Source: Sapria himalayana (taxonomy: Eukaryota; Streptophyta; Magnoliopsida; Malpighiales; Rafflesiaceae). Taken from it: a stretch of 64,000 bases of DNA. This document shows positions 1 to 12,535 of this stretch, piece after piece. Location: positions 1 through 64,000 of the forward strand of contig JAREIK010003369.1 of NCBI GenBank assembly GCA_029783825.1, read 5' to 3'. The position numbers were made by a program, and so were the translations under genes. The notes beneath the pieces are model-generated. The model did not search any database, was not told where the DNA came from, and saw only the letters and a list, made by a program, of their open reading frames with translations. Within the stretch, counting starts at the first letter, position 1, and every line of letters begins with the position of its first letter.

Positions 1-1190
1 AGAGACGGTACAAACAAAAATTAAAAGTTTTGTTCATTTTCTTTGATCATAATGGATTATTCTGGAGTCGGAATAGAATAGTCAAAGAATAAAAAGTTGC
101 TATACGTGACGAGATCTACAATTTGATATCAAATTATAAAGTTATATAAATTATTCCAAGAGATAATAGTTTTCTCCTATCGGAATATCTTTCTATTTAA
201 AGACCATAAATGATCTGATTTATATTTTGTATTGTTTAGAAATTTCACTGGGAATTATTTATTGGTGAAAATTTTCTGTATTTCATTAAATAAAATAATA
301 TTGTAGTATGAATTGGGTTTTGATAGTTATAATTATGTCTAGAATGTGGTTTAATCATAAATGACATATTTGTATTTCATGTGCAGGGAACATTTCATAT
401 AAATGGGTAAGTGCATGATACACACACACACAATATAAATGTATAATAGATTGTATTTTGGGAACTTGAATTAGGACAATGTCCAGACTGACTTGCGTAG
501 TATTTTTTTTCAGGAGCATGGCTAACATAAATATGCGAACTCGAATTGGGACAACGTTCAGGCTGAGTTACGTACGTTGTGGTTTTTAAAAAATATCTAA
601 GGAAAAAATATCTTATCAGAATATATCCAATATGATTTTCAAAGGATATCTATATTTCTCGGAGTATGTTCAAGAAAATCATATTTTGTTTTTCGGAGGA
701 GGTCTATATTTTTCGGAATAATTCTAAAATAATATATATATATATCTACATCTATATATAATTTATCACACTTAGCTTCGGCATGTGTGAGGGAGTTTAG
801 GGACTCAGGAATATGAACATATAAATATTTCATCCATGATTGCATTCATTTAAACATTGTACTTGAATGGGTGTTGATATATGCATGATGTTTTATATGA
901 ACTTAGATAGGAGTAGCTATGTAGAAGTTTACCTCTACTAAACTTTGCTTATTCCATTGCGAGACCCCTTTCAGGTACATGTCTAGGACAGATGATAAAC
1001 TCACATGCGAGATTACACGTGTGAAGGGAAGTCGGTTGTGGCTTGAATAATATATATGTGTTTTATTCCACTGAGCAAATAAAATACAAAAAAAATATAT
1101 ATGTTATATCTGATAAAATTTTATTTTATTGCACATTTTGTTGGGTGATGAAATGAATAGGACCCCTTGGGGAAAGAGGTGTCACGAATG
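1..1190. other. Intergenic AT-rich DNA, no gene seen
   Basis: No coding region, RNA gene or transposon domain could be supported. There is a short CA run near 420-432 and a TA run near 727-742. A sentence-like segment of about 40 bp starting near 462 is repeated with substitutions near 537, an offset of 75 bp, so a small decayed tandem duplication is present. The stretch ends where the purine-rich tract starts. Confidence 0.5.
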
Positions 1191-1193
1191 TGG

Positions 1194-4100
1194 AAAAAAA
1201 ATAAGAAGAGGAAGAATAAGAAAAAAAAAAGATGAGGAAGTAGAAAAATAAAATCAAGAAGAATAAAAAATAAAATAACTACACGAACAAGAGAAAGAAT
1301 AACAATGAGGATATGAAAAATTTGAATAAAACAAGAAAAAGAAGAAGTGAACAAAAAAATTAATCAGAAAAATAACTAAAAGAAGTAAAAGAGAAGGAAG
1401 AAAATAAATATGGTATTGAAGAATAAAAGAAAAAGAAAAATAAAAAGAAGAATAAGAAGAAGATAAAGAATAGGAAGAAGAAAAAAAAAGAAAAAAAGAA
1501 TGAGGAGGAAAAAGAAATTAAAAAAAAGAAAATGAAAAAAAAATAAGAATAATAAAAGAAGCATACGAAAAAGAAATAGTAGAGGAAGAAAACAAAATAA
1601 GAAGAGGAGGAGGAATAATAAGAAGAATAGTAAGAGAAGAAAGTAAAAGAAGAAGAATAATAAGAAATTAATAATAATAATAATAATAAGATACTGAATA
1701 AGAATAAGTATAAGATAAAATGAAAAAGAAGAAATTGGAGAAGAAAAGAAAAAAGAAAGAAAAGAGAAGAAGAAGAAAAAGAATATATAGATGAAGGGGA
1801 TGAATAACAAGAATAACTAAAAAAAATTGAAGAGGAGGAAGAATACTAATAAAAAAAGAAGAAAAATAGATAAAATACATGAACATTAAGAAGTAGATAA
1901 AAAAAAAAGAAAGAAAAATAAGAAGGAGAATAGGATGAAGAATAAAAAGAAGAAGAAAAAGAAAAAAAAATTATGTAGAGGAAGAGTAAAAATAAGAGGA
2001 AGAAAAAAATATACTAATGATAAAATATAAAACAACAAAGGAACATGAATAAAAATAACAAAAATGAAGAGAAAGTACAAGAAGAATAAAAAGAAAGAGA
2101 TGAACAATAGAAGGAGGAGGAGAAAGAAAATAAAAATAAGAATGAGGAGGTGAAGAAAGAAGAATAATAATAATAAAGAGAAGTGGAAAGATAAGAAGAA
2201 AAAGAAAAAAAATAAAATAAATAAAATAAAAATAAAAATAAGAAGACGAAGAAAAGAAATAAGAAGTTGAACATGAATAAAAATACAAAAAAGAGGAAAA
2301 TGAAGAATAATAAGAACAAGAAGAATAAAAGCAAAAAAAAATATGAAAACAACAAGAAAAAGAAAAAAAAGAAAAGAAACTAGAAGTAGATGAAAAATAA
2401 GAAGAACAATAAATGGAACATTAAAATAAATAAGAAGATGAAGATGAATATAATGAGGAAGAACAAGAAGAAGATTAGGAGGGGCAATAAGAAAAAGAAG
2501 AAGATGAGGAGGGGCAATAAGAAAAAGAAGAAGATGATGATAAAAAGAAATAGTAAGAAGAAGAAATGAAGATGGTAAAAAAAGAATTTAGAAAAAGAAA
2601 AAAAAGAAAAAAAAGGAAAAAAAGGAAAAAAAGAAGAAAAAAATAGCAAAAAGAAGAATAAAAAAAGAGGAAGAAAAAAAATAAGAAGAAGAGGAGGAGG
2701 AAGATAAAAAAAATAAAATAAGAAAAATAATAAGTGGAAGAAGAAAAAGAACAAACAAAATAAAAAGTGGAATAAAAAGAAGAATTAAGAAGAGTAGATG
2801 AATAAAAAAGTTTTAGAACAATATGAGGAAGAACATAAAGAAGAAAAAGAGAAGGTAGAAGAAAAAGAATAAAGAGAACAATAATAAGAACGAGAAGAGG
2901 AAGAGGGGAAATAAGAAATGTAAAAAAAAGAATAAGAAAAGTATGAGGAAGCATACGAGAATGAAAAAGAAAAGAAGAGAATGAAAAAAAGAAAGAGAAG
3001 AGAATGAAGAAAAATAATAAAGAGAAAAAAGGAAAAGAAAGAAGAGAGAAAATGGTAATAAAAAAAAAGAACTAGAATAAAAAAAGAGGAAAAAAAATAA
3101 AGAGAAGAGAAAGAAAAAATTGAAGAACAATAATAAGATCAAGAACAAAAAAAAGAATAACAACAAAAAGAATTGAAAGAAAAAGAAGAAAGAAGAAATA
3201 GAAGAATAATAAGATGAAGAGGAAGCAAAAGAAGAAAGAAGAAAATTAGTAAAAAGAAATTAATGAAAGATAAAACGATAAATAAATGAAAGAAAAAATA
3301 AGAAGAAGAATAATAATAATAATAATAATAATAATTATAAGAATAAGAGGAGAATGAAGAATATGATGATCAAAAAGAAAATGAAAAAGAAACAGAATAA
3401 TGATAATAATAATTTCAGAAAGATGAAGAATGTAAAGTAAAGTAAAAAGAAGAATAATAATAATAATAATAATATGAATAAGAACAAAAAAAAAGAAGAG
3501 GCGGAGAAAAATAGATAACAAGAAAAAGAAAAAAAAGAATAAAAAATTAGAAGAATGAGAAGAAAAAAAACAAGAAAAATGATAATAGGAAAAAAATGAG
3601 AAAGAAAAAAAAGAAAATTAATAATAAGAAAAAGAAGAATAAGAAGAAAAAAATGAAAAATATAGAGAAAAATAAGAATAAGAAGTTGAAGATAAAAAAG
3701 AAGAAAAATATGAAAAAAAAAGAAGAGTAAGAAGAAGAAAAACAAGATAAAGAGTAAGTAGTATAAAAAGAAAAAAAGCATGAATAGAATAAAAAGAAGA
3801 AGACAACATAGAAGAAAAAAAAGAAGAAGAAAAATAAGAAATAGAAAAAAGAAGAAGAAGTAGAAAAGAATATGATGAAAAAAAAGTCAATAAAAGAAGA
3901 TGAAGAAGTGAAAATAGAATATTAAGAAAATAGAAGAATAAAATAGAAAAAGAAGATGAAAATGAAAATAAAGTAAAAGAAAATGCAAAAATAGAACAAT
4001 AAAAATAAGAAGAAAAAGAAGAAGATAAAAAAGAAGAAAATGATAATGAAAAAAAGGAGCAAAAGAAGATGGAAAAATAATAGAAGAAGATACAAAAGTG

Positions 4101-7100
4101 TAAAAATAATATCAAGATGAAGTAGAAGAATAAAAATAAGCAGGAGAAGAAGATGATAAAAAAGAAGAAAAATAACAAGAGAAATAAAAAGAAAAAAAAC
4201 ACATTTAAAAGAAGATGCATGAAAAAAAAGAAATAAGAAGAAAAAAAAAGAAATAAGAAGAAAAAGAAGTGGGATAAAAGGAAAAAAAACAAGAAAAGAG
4301 AATGAAATTAAGAAAAGAGAAGGAAAAAAAGAATATGACAATTGAAAGAAGATGAAGAAAAAAAAAGAATATGTTGAAGAACAAGAGAAATAATAATAAA
4401 AATAATCAAAAGGAGAATAAGATGAAGAATAATAATAATAATTAAATGAAGAAGAATAAGAAGTTTATTAAAATGATGAAGTAGAAGATGATGAAGATGA
4501 TGAAGATGAAGAAGAATAATAAAAATATGATGAAATTATGATGTAGAAGAATATGATGATAATGATGAATAACATGAAGAATAATAATAATATGAAGAAA
4601 AAGAAGAATAAGTAGAATAATATGTAGCAAAAGTTGAAGAGTAAGGGGAAGAAGATGACGAATAATACAAGTAAGAATAAAAGAATAAAAACAAGAGGAG
4701 GAAGCAGATTAATAATAATAACAAGAAAAAAGAATAATAAAAAGTCAGAAGATGAGAAGAAAAAAAAAGAAACTAGATGGAGGAAGGAGAGCAAGAAGAA
4801 GAAAAAAAAAAGAAAGAAAGTAGAAAGAGATGAAGGGATGAAAAAGAAAAGTAACTACTAAAATTTGTAGATGAAAAAGAATAAGAGAAAGAAAAAGAAA
4901 ACACATGAATAAGAAAAGGAAATTGAAAAAAAAATATGAATAAAAAAAGAAAAGTAGAAGAAAACAAATGAAAGTATAATAATAAGAAAGAGAATAAGAA
5001 GAAAAAAGAAGGTAAGGAAGAAGAAAAGAAGAATACAAAGCAAAAAAAACAATAAGAACAATAAGTTGAAGAAGAGGAAGATGATGAAAAAGAAGATAAA
5101 TAGAGATGGAGGAAGAAGAAGAAGAGGAAGAGAATAATAACAAAAATATATAAGAGAAAGAAGAAGAATAATAAGAAGGTAATGAAGAATAAATTGATTT
5201 AGATGAAGAAGAAAAAAGATAAACAAGAAAAAGATGAGGTAAAAAAAAAGAAAAGAGTAAGAAAAAAAAAAGAGGAAGAAAAAAAAGAAGAATAACATCA
5301 TATAAGTGGAAAGAGAAGAAGAAAGAAAAAAGAGAGAAGAATATGAAAGAAGAAAAAGATGAAAAAGAAAAAAAAGAAGATGAGGAATCAAAAGAAGAAA
5401 AAATGAAAGAAAAAAATAAAGAAGAGGAAGAAGAAAAAAAATAAAAAAATAGGAAAAAGAAAAATACAACTAAGAATAAAGAATAAGATAAAAGAGGATC
5501 AAGAATAAGAATAAGAAAAAAAAGGACAAAAATAAGAAGATAATAAGAAAAAAGAAAGGATCAAGAATAAATAGAAAAAAAAACAAAAATTAAATGAAAG
5601 AATATGAAAAAGAAAAAGAAAAAGAATTAAAAAGAAGAATAATAAGAAATAAAAAAAAGAAGTAAAAGAAAAAAAAGAATTTGATGAAAAAGAAGTAGAA
5701 TAAGAAAATGTTGTAAACAAGATGATGAATAGGAAAATGAATCAGAATAAAAAAAAAGAAAAAGAAGAAAAGAAGAAACAGAAGAAACAAAGAAACAAAA
5801 GAAAGAAAAGAAAAAAGAAGAAAAATAAGAAATAGAAGAAATAGAAAAAAAAGAAAAAAAAAGAATAAAAAGAAAAAAATTAAAAAAAAGAATAATAAAA
5901 AGAAATCAAAGAGAGAAAAGTATATGAAAAAAATACAAAGAAGAAGTAAAGTTAGAAAAAAAATGAAAAAGACAGAAGAAACATAATAATAAGAAAAAGA
6001 ATATGAAGAATAAGAAGATGGAAAAGAAAAAAAATCGGTAGAAGAAGAAGAGGAATAATAATAATAATTATAAGAAGAATAATAAGAATAAATATAAGAA
6101 GAAGAAAAAGTAGAAAAGGAAGAAGAAAATGTGGAAGACGAATAAGACGACTAGGAAGTAGAAGAAGAGAAGGAATAGCAAAAAAATAGAAAGAAGAAGA
6201 GGGAGAGGAAAAAGAAGAACAGAAAAAAATGAAGTTGAAAAAAAGAGAGAGAACTAGTAGAAAAATAATAATATGAAAAAAAATAAAGAGAAGTAGAATA
6301 ACATAAGGAAGATGAAGAAGAAAAAGAAGAGAAAGATGAAGAATAATAAGTTGTAGAATAAGAAGAAAAAGAGAAATAATAAGAATATAAATAATAGGAG
6401 GAAGTAGAAGAATAATAAAAAAATTAGAAGAATAATAAAAAGATAAGAAGAAAAAAATAAAAAAAAAAGATAAAGAGATACAGATTGAGGAAAAGGAAGA
6501 ATAAGAATAAGGATTGAAAAAATGAATGACATAAAAAAGAAGACTAATTACTAGAAGAAATAGAAGAAAAGAAACAAGAAAAAAAGAAGAACAAGAAAAG
6601 AATAAGAAAAAAGAGATCATGAAGTGGATTACGAAGAAAAAAATATGAAGAAAAGTATCAAAAGAAGGAGATGAACAAAAGGAGTTGAAGAAGCTAAGGA
6701 AGAAGAACAACCGAAGAAAAATGTAGATAAATAAAAAAAAGAACCACATGAAGAAAAAAAAAGAAGAAGAAAATGATAAGGAAAAAGAATAAGAAAAAAA
6801 AGAAATAAGAAGTATAAAAGAGATATAAAACTCCTAAAAATAAAAAAAAAAGAGAAGGAGGGAGAAAAAAATAATAGTAAGATGAAGAAAAAAAAGAAAA
6901 AATAATAAAAAAAGTAGAGGAAGTAGAAAACGTAGATTAGAGAGATGAGGAATATAAAGAATAAGAAGAACATATGGAAGAAAAGAATATTAAAAAGGCA
7001 AAAATGTGGAAGAATAAAAAATCAAAAATAAGAAGAATTAAAAAAATATGAGAAAATAACTACATGAAGATGAAGTAGAATAAGAAGAAAAGAAAAAATG

Positions 7101-7185
7101 AAAAAGAAAAAAAGAAAAAGAAAAAAAAAGAATATTATGATGATAATAATGATGAAAAAAATGGTGATAACGACAAATAATAAAA
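1194..7185. repeat. 6-kb A/G-rich trinucleotide simple-sequence tract
   Basis: For about 6 kb the + strand is almost entirely A and G, with scattered T and very rare C. Runs of AAG, AAAG, AAT, GAT and GAAGAA blend into each other without a fixed long unit, so this reads as a degenerate AAG/AAT microsatellite field. The complementary strand is TTC/TTT/CTT-rich. It therefore lacks many stop codons and yields long artefactual reading frames of Phe, Leu, Ser, Ile and Tyr that do not look like proteins. Polypurine DNA of this type can form intramolecular triplexes (H-DNA), and GAA-type repeats are known to impede polymerases; whether that happens here is inference. It borders a decayed Copia pol on its right, which has no visible gag or protease, so the tract may have expanded inside that element. 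Confidence 0.9.
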
Positions 7186-7379
7186 ATAATCACTCGGTGA
7201 AAGAATGAGCATATACATAAAAAATAAAAGACTAGGTTTTTCTCAACTTTCAAAATTTTATTTTTAGAGTTAAAAGAGAGACTGATATGAAATTGATTTC
7301 CATATGTTCTTATAATAGGGAAGAATACCAAGATCAATTAACATCTATTATGTATCCTATGACTTTATACATAAAAAAA

Positions 7380-10048
7380 AATACTAGGCAAGATATCACA
7401 AGTAAATGACATTATTGAGTGGTTGAACCAAACTATTAAGAAGTGCACCTAGTGGATTTTTTCTCATGTGCCTCTTCCTAATAAATTTGGGGAAAAGCTA
7501 ATCATATAACTTTAATGTAATCAATATGTGTCTTGCTGACATTATGTATAAAGATGTTCTTGATGAACTCACTTGTGAGTTTTGGCGACAAAGATTATAA
7601 TCATATCGCAAAAGATTAATAATCTAATTCAATAATACTATATGACCAAGCATCTTCATTGGCTATGAACACAAAGAATTTAGGTATAGACTATGAAACC
7701 TAATTTCCAAGAAACTTGTTTGAAGCATATATATGTTTTTTTCTGAAGGATCAATTAGTAGATGGTAGTCATTTATGTCGAGATGAGAGTGATTCTAAAA
7801 TGATTCTTTTTTGCACAAATCCAATACTAATTCTTTTTTGCTCAGTTCTAAAAAGAATTGAGCAGCTGCTTGATGATTTTGAGCATAAGAATATACATGA
7901 TATTTTTGAGCCACATAATATAAGTAATATTTTCATACCTTATAATATACCTATTCAGGAGATGAGAAATCATATTCTAGTTGGAACTCGGTAGATTTTA
8001 GTTGTTCATGGTGATACATCTTAATTTGAACTGAGAAGATCATTTAGGCCCTATATCAAGTATCCTCTATATTCCATGATTTCATTTAACTCATGGATGC
8101 ATGCGAGCCCTGAACCTTTCAAGAGGCCATCTCTCTTGAAAATAAATAGGAATGACATTCGGCGATGTAGAAAAAGATGAAATCTCTTTATGTTAACCAA
8201 ACTTATGATTTGGTACTCTTATTAAATAGAATTAGACTTTGAAAAATAAATGGTTCTTTAGACAAAAATCTAGTGATGATGATTCTTAGATGAGATATAA
8301 AGCTCGATTAACAATCAAATGGGTTTAATCATAGAAATGAACTGATTATTATGTAATATTTTCTTTTATAGTGAATATGCCTTTTATTTGAGTAGTGCCA
8401 AATGAGTCGTGCCGGGCTGGCCCAACCCGTTTTTAGCAAGCCCGACCGTGCTTCTGTGCCGGGCCTCTGTACCATGTCGTGCCTGGCCCGGTATGGTTCT
8501 ATGGAGGATAGCCTGGCACGGGCCTGCGGTACGAATCCGTTGCGTTCAATGCAGTCAGGCCAAACCCTAATTTAAAAAAAATTAGGGTTTAGCGACACGC
8601 CTCCGCTCCGCCTCCTACCGTGATTCTTCTTCACTTTCGGGGCTCAGTGAGCATTGTCCATTGGACTCAGCTTCTGCACTAAGGTAGTTTCTTGGCTCTT
8701 ATCGAGTACCGTGCCAATGGGCCATGGTATAGTGCCAAGCAAGGCACGGCATGAGGCCCGATTGGCCTCCGGCACGGCACTGGCATGGGCACAAAAAATT
8801 CCAGTGCCATGTCGGCCCAGGCACTGCCAAATCGTGCCATGCCTCGTGTCGGCCAGGCCGGCCCGACAGACTCCTCTAGTTCTTTGTTTGGCTATTAGTT
8901 TTAACTCAGAAATTGATCAACTTTATATGAAGATTATATTTATTCATAATGATCTTCATGGTACTCTCTACATTGATCAACCAAAAAATTCATTATAGAA
9001 GCAAAGAAAAGTCTTATTTGCAAACTAAGCAAGAATTTGAATGGTTTTAAACAAGAGTTTGAATGGTCTTTAACAAGAGTTAGTATGGTTTTAAATAAAT
9101 TCTTAGGTTCTTTAAATTTTTTTTTTCATATGCTAATCATTTGTCATAATAGAGAAAAATTAACATGCTTAATGAAGAGCTGAGAAAAGTCTTTTTTATA
9201 AAAGATTAGGGCCAATTAGATAGATTTCAGGGATGAGTCTCAACAATGATAGGCTTTTTAGGCATATTTATTTATCTCAAGAATGATATATCAGTAAAGT
9301 TTTTGAAAGTTTTTTCTATGAAATAGACTAAATTGGTCTCAACTCACTTAATTAAACACTTAAAGTCGACAATTGAACATTTTCCTCATTAGTCATTAGT
9401 CTTGTGTATTCTATGATATGCACTAGATTGAATATAACACACTTTTGGTGCTGTCAGTTATTATTTATGAAACCCAAGTATATATTACTAGGTTATAGTG
9501 AGATCCATCTTGAGGTATTGATTAAAGACTTCTTAGCTATCTTTGTGCTTAAGTAGGTTAAAACCCATGCCTTTTGGATATACTAAATTTGATATGGCAG
9601 ATAATTTAGATTCACATAAATCAACCTTATTTTATCTAATAACCTTTAGAGGGAGGAGCTATATTCTAGCAATCAAGTTGCATGAGTACATAATATTATC
9701 TATCATTGAGACATATTTCATTTCAACTACTAAAGTATGCAAAGAAATTTAATGGAAACAATTCTTGTAGACTTGGATTTGCACTATGATACATATATTG
9801 TATAATGTGACAGTCAGAGTACTATTTCTTTCTCTAAAAATTTAATATTTTATAATATGTCAAAACATATTGATATGCATTATCATTGAGTTTATGATAT
9901 ATCAGATAAAAAGTTAGTCATGCTTTAAAAAATACACAAATAAAAATATCATAGATATATTCATGAAATTTTTGTTGTCAGCTAAGTTTAATTTTTTAAA
10001 GTCGAGAACTTGTATGTGTCTCTATACCTAGGGTATAGAAAGAGATTT
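7380..10048 (+). pseudogene. Decayed Ty1/copia pol (integrase to RNase H)
   Basis: Translation in shifting frames recovers the order of a Copia polyprotein. An integrase-like segment comes first (about 7400-7560), then a post-integrase linker. The start of reverse transcriptase follows (about 8180-8390, with the short reading DEMKSL and then NQTYDLV). After an interrupting hAT insertion the RT resumes at about 8880-9000 (reading IDQLYMKIIFIHNDLHGTLY, corresponding to the family's VKTAFLHGDL block). RNase H lies at about 9560-9760 (MADNLDSHKST, then STTKVCKEI). Stops and frameshifts are frequent, so it is not functional. Gag and protease are not seen upstream, where the purine-rich tract sits. 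It ends at a polypurine stretch and LTR start near 10040-10060. Confidence 0.8.
8393..8878. mobile_element. Non-autonomous hAT element in Copia RT
   Basis: A GC-rich island of 486 bp interrupts the Copia reverse transcriptase. It begins TAGTGCCAAATGAGTC and ends GACAGACTCCTCTA. Both ends run into imperfect GGGCCGGCC / CGTGCC words, the signature shared by the other hAT copies in this window (49627, 48036, 47507, 53295, 34388). The flanks look like a decayed 8-bp target duplication (ttatttg versus ttctttg). No transposase is encoded. A reading frame at 8654-8998 runs across the right junction from element into Copia and is not a gene. Confidence 0.7.
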
Positions 10049-11517
10049 GTTGAATATGCCCAAGTCAGGTAGATGAAATTTTTTTTTGTTTTTATTTTTT
10101 AAAAGAGTGAAGTAGACCAAGAAATGGGATAGAATCCTACCTTCTATTTTTCAAAAAATAAATAAATAAATAAATAAAGTGGTGAATTTTGAACATTCTT
10201 GTTTTCACATAAAGTCACGTGTGGTGCCCTCTTGGAATGGGGAAAGGCCCCATCCGGCTTTGAATGAAAACAAAAAAATAAAAAATAAAAACAATTAAAT
10301 GTGCATGTGTTTTTTTTATGTAATTATGGGTTATAGAAGCCTAAAGGGTGTGATGAATTTTTTTTTTTTAATATCTTTGCAGGCCTTTCTTCTTTAGCAT
10401 TGTAGGTTACATAAGCATTAACATGATTTTATTTATAAAATATTGGTTCTCTCTTCTTTTGGGAATACATTTTTTTCTACTCTCGTGGCTCCCTTATTTT
10501 AATCTCTTCCTTGGCTAGATGTTAGTTTGGAGGAGTTTATTTTTGGAGCTATTTTTTGTTACTCAATACTTGCTGTTTAATTATTAATTTATAAAATTAT
10601 ATACTATAAAGTTGTGGGTTGCTTACTTAAATTATGTTGTGTATATTTTTTGGTTTCAAACTTCTATATTTTGTGTGTATATATTATAAAATCATTATTT
10701 TTATTATGCAACTTGTATAAATATATTTTGTGATGTGGGTGCTACTATTATTTCTTTTATCTATGTATAGTACAAGATTGTGTGTCGTGAAGAATTGAAA
10801 CTTAGATAAAATTTGAAATATTGAAAAGATGCAGACAAAATCCACTCTTATAACTATGAAGATGCAATCATGTAATTAATTTTGAGTAGTGAATTTGACG
10901 AACTGATGCTATTAACTAAATAATAACATGAAAAAAAATATAGAGCATTCACTTAAAAATCACAAGTTTACGTATTGTTCTAAATTTTAGATTCCTAGAG
11001 TTTTTTTTCCTAAAGAATATAATTTAATTTTAGTCTAAAATATAATTTTGGGTATTATGTGCTTTATGAACTCTCTATATATGCGAAAAAAATATTTAGC
11101 ACATATTATTCGATTTGACATTGTCGTATCATGATTCTTGGATATTATTGTTACTATATTAGATTTTTCATTGTTGGATTGTGATTTCTCACTTATATGT
11201 TATTTTAGTTTTTATTTTTATTATTTATATAATCAATCATTATTCTTGATATTTAATAGTTTTGAATAAATTATTGTCTGAATATCCTACCCATGATATT
11301 ATAATTTTAGAGCTAGATACAAATTATTTATTAAGATTTTATCAAAAGAATAATTGTGGTGGAAGTGCAATGTTGCACTAGGAAGGTATTCTATATTAGC
11401 GAAAGTATAACATTAAAGTTTTTATGTTGAATCTCACTTTTTTAACATTAACGTGGAAACATGCAATTATGATTGTGATGGGTTAGAAGTTATGAAATAA
11501 ATTTTGGCTTAATTTGT
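10049..11517 (+). repeat. Candidate 3' LTR of the upstream Copia element
   Basis: A short purine run (AAAGAGATT) at about 10037-10047 is followed by TGTTGAATATGCCCAAG, the usual Copia polypurine tract plus LTR start. The right end of this LTR is not clear. A second, related start (TGTTAGGTATGCCCAAAATT) occurs at about 11518, suggesting a second LTR copy or a nested fragment. No matching 5' LTR is visible in the window. An AAAT microsatellite lies at about 10160-10180. Confidence 0.4.
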
Positions 11518-12260
11518 GTTAGGTATGCCCAAAATTGGGCAAATTAAGTTAGCTTAATTTAGGTTTGATTTAAATTTATTTAGTTTTGTTTGATTTTTTT
11601 TTTATTTTATGTTAATTTTAAATAAGAGTATGCTGTATGAGTGATATTATCTAAATGAGGATGTAATTAACAATGAAATTTAAATGATATGTTAACTGAA
11701 TAAATTTAAAATATTTAAAATTACAAAATAAAATTAATCAATTCATTATTAGATCAATAATTTATTTTGAAATCATTCTTAATTTGTAAGCTATATTATT
11801 GATTCCCAACAAATTACTATCTAGATGTAAGATGATAATTATTATAATGAAGAATTATTTCTTTCTATGGTGTTATATATGGACTATGCAACACGTATAT
11901 GCATTATATTACGTGTATATATATATATATAAAATCATTCAAATTCAATGATAAATCTAATTATCTTTTTTTTTTTTTTTGTTATTTATGAAGTAACAAT
12001 GACTAGAACATTTGACATAGATTATCTCCAATCATACTTAATAAAATAACTACTCAAAATATATTTTAATATTAAATTCATTATTTTAGCTAGTAATTTT
12101 TTAAAACACACTCTAATTATAATCTCTATTTTATACCTATATTTCAATAATTATAATCTATATTTCATTATTAGAAACTTAAAATTGAATAAAGATAAAG
12201 TGTGTTGGAGATCTCTTACATATTCATCATAGCCGTTGAAGAATAATGAAAATTAAATTT
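11518..12260. other. AT-rich DNA upstream of the FAD synthase gene
   Basis: Apart from the LTR-like start at its left edge and a short TA run near 11915-11930, I see no gene or domain. The right part should contain the promoter of the gene starting at 12435, but no TATA box or transcription start can be assigned with confidence from sequence alone. Confidence 0.35.
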
Positions 12261-12261
12261 A

Positions 12262-12310
12262 GCTGGCAAGCGGTTAGCCTATGGAATTTGCAATCGAGTT
12301 CGACTCTCGA
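12262..12310 (+). other. tRNA/SINE-like pol III A-box and B-box pair
   Basis: The segment CTGGCAAGCGGTTAG (about 12263-12277) resembles an internal A box (TGGCNNAGTGG). GAGTTCGACTCTC (12296-12308) resembles a B box (GGTTCGANTCC). The spacing of about 30 bp fits a tRNA-derived SINE head. A proper cloverleaf with acceptor stem and CCA-adjacent pairing is not seen, so it is not called as a tRNA gene. It lies about 125-170 bp upstream of the ATG of the FAD synthase gene, in its 5' UTR or promoter. Confidence 0.4.
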
Positions 12311-12434
12311 CTCCCGAGGATGATGGTTCCTTCTGGCAAGCATGCGTCTCTTAGAAACTTGTTCCCAGGACATTAAAATTTCCAATTTTGCGTGGTCCCA
12401 GAATTTTTAGGCGTCGGTATCACTTGCATCTTAA

Positions 12435-12535
12435 ATGGAGATCGACAAAGCAATCATCGGAAGCGATGATAGGAGGCTAAAAACAAAGTACAGCCATGCA
12501 ATATATGCTATCAAAAGGGCGCTGGCTTTGTATCG
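12435..12535 (+). CDS. FAD synthase-like gene, exon 1
   Basis: Contains the start codon and 33 codons plus two bases, reading [18 protein letters not shown] onward to RALALY. This is the N-terminal helix region that precedes the PP-loop in plant homologues. The donor is GTGGGT at 12536. The split Arg codon (CG+G) is completed by exon 2. Intron 1 (12536-20994, 8459 bp) carries a minus-strand Copia element. Confidence 0.88.

Noticed and set aside
1121..7337. Many long minus-strand open frames rich in Phe, Leu, Ser, Tyr and Ile
   Set aside because: They are the TTC/CTT/TTT complement of the purine-rich tract, overlap in all frames and show no domain or start context.
8654..8998. A 114-residue open frame that looks like a novel protein with a C-terminal RT-like segment
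   Set aside because: It runs across the right junction of the hAT insertion into the Copia reverse transcriptase relic, so it is a chance fusion.
12262..12335. Possible functional tRNA gene
   Set aside because: Box-like words are present, but no acceptor stem or full cloverleaf can be formed, so only a SINE/tRNA-like signal is reported.
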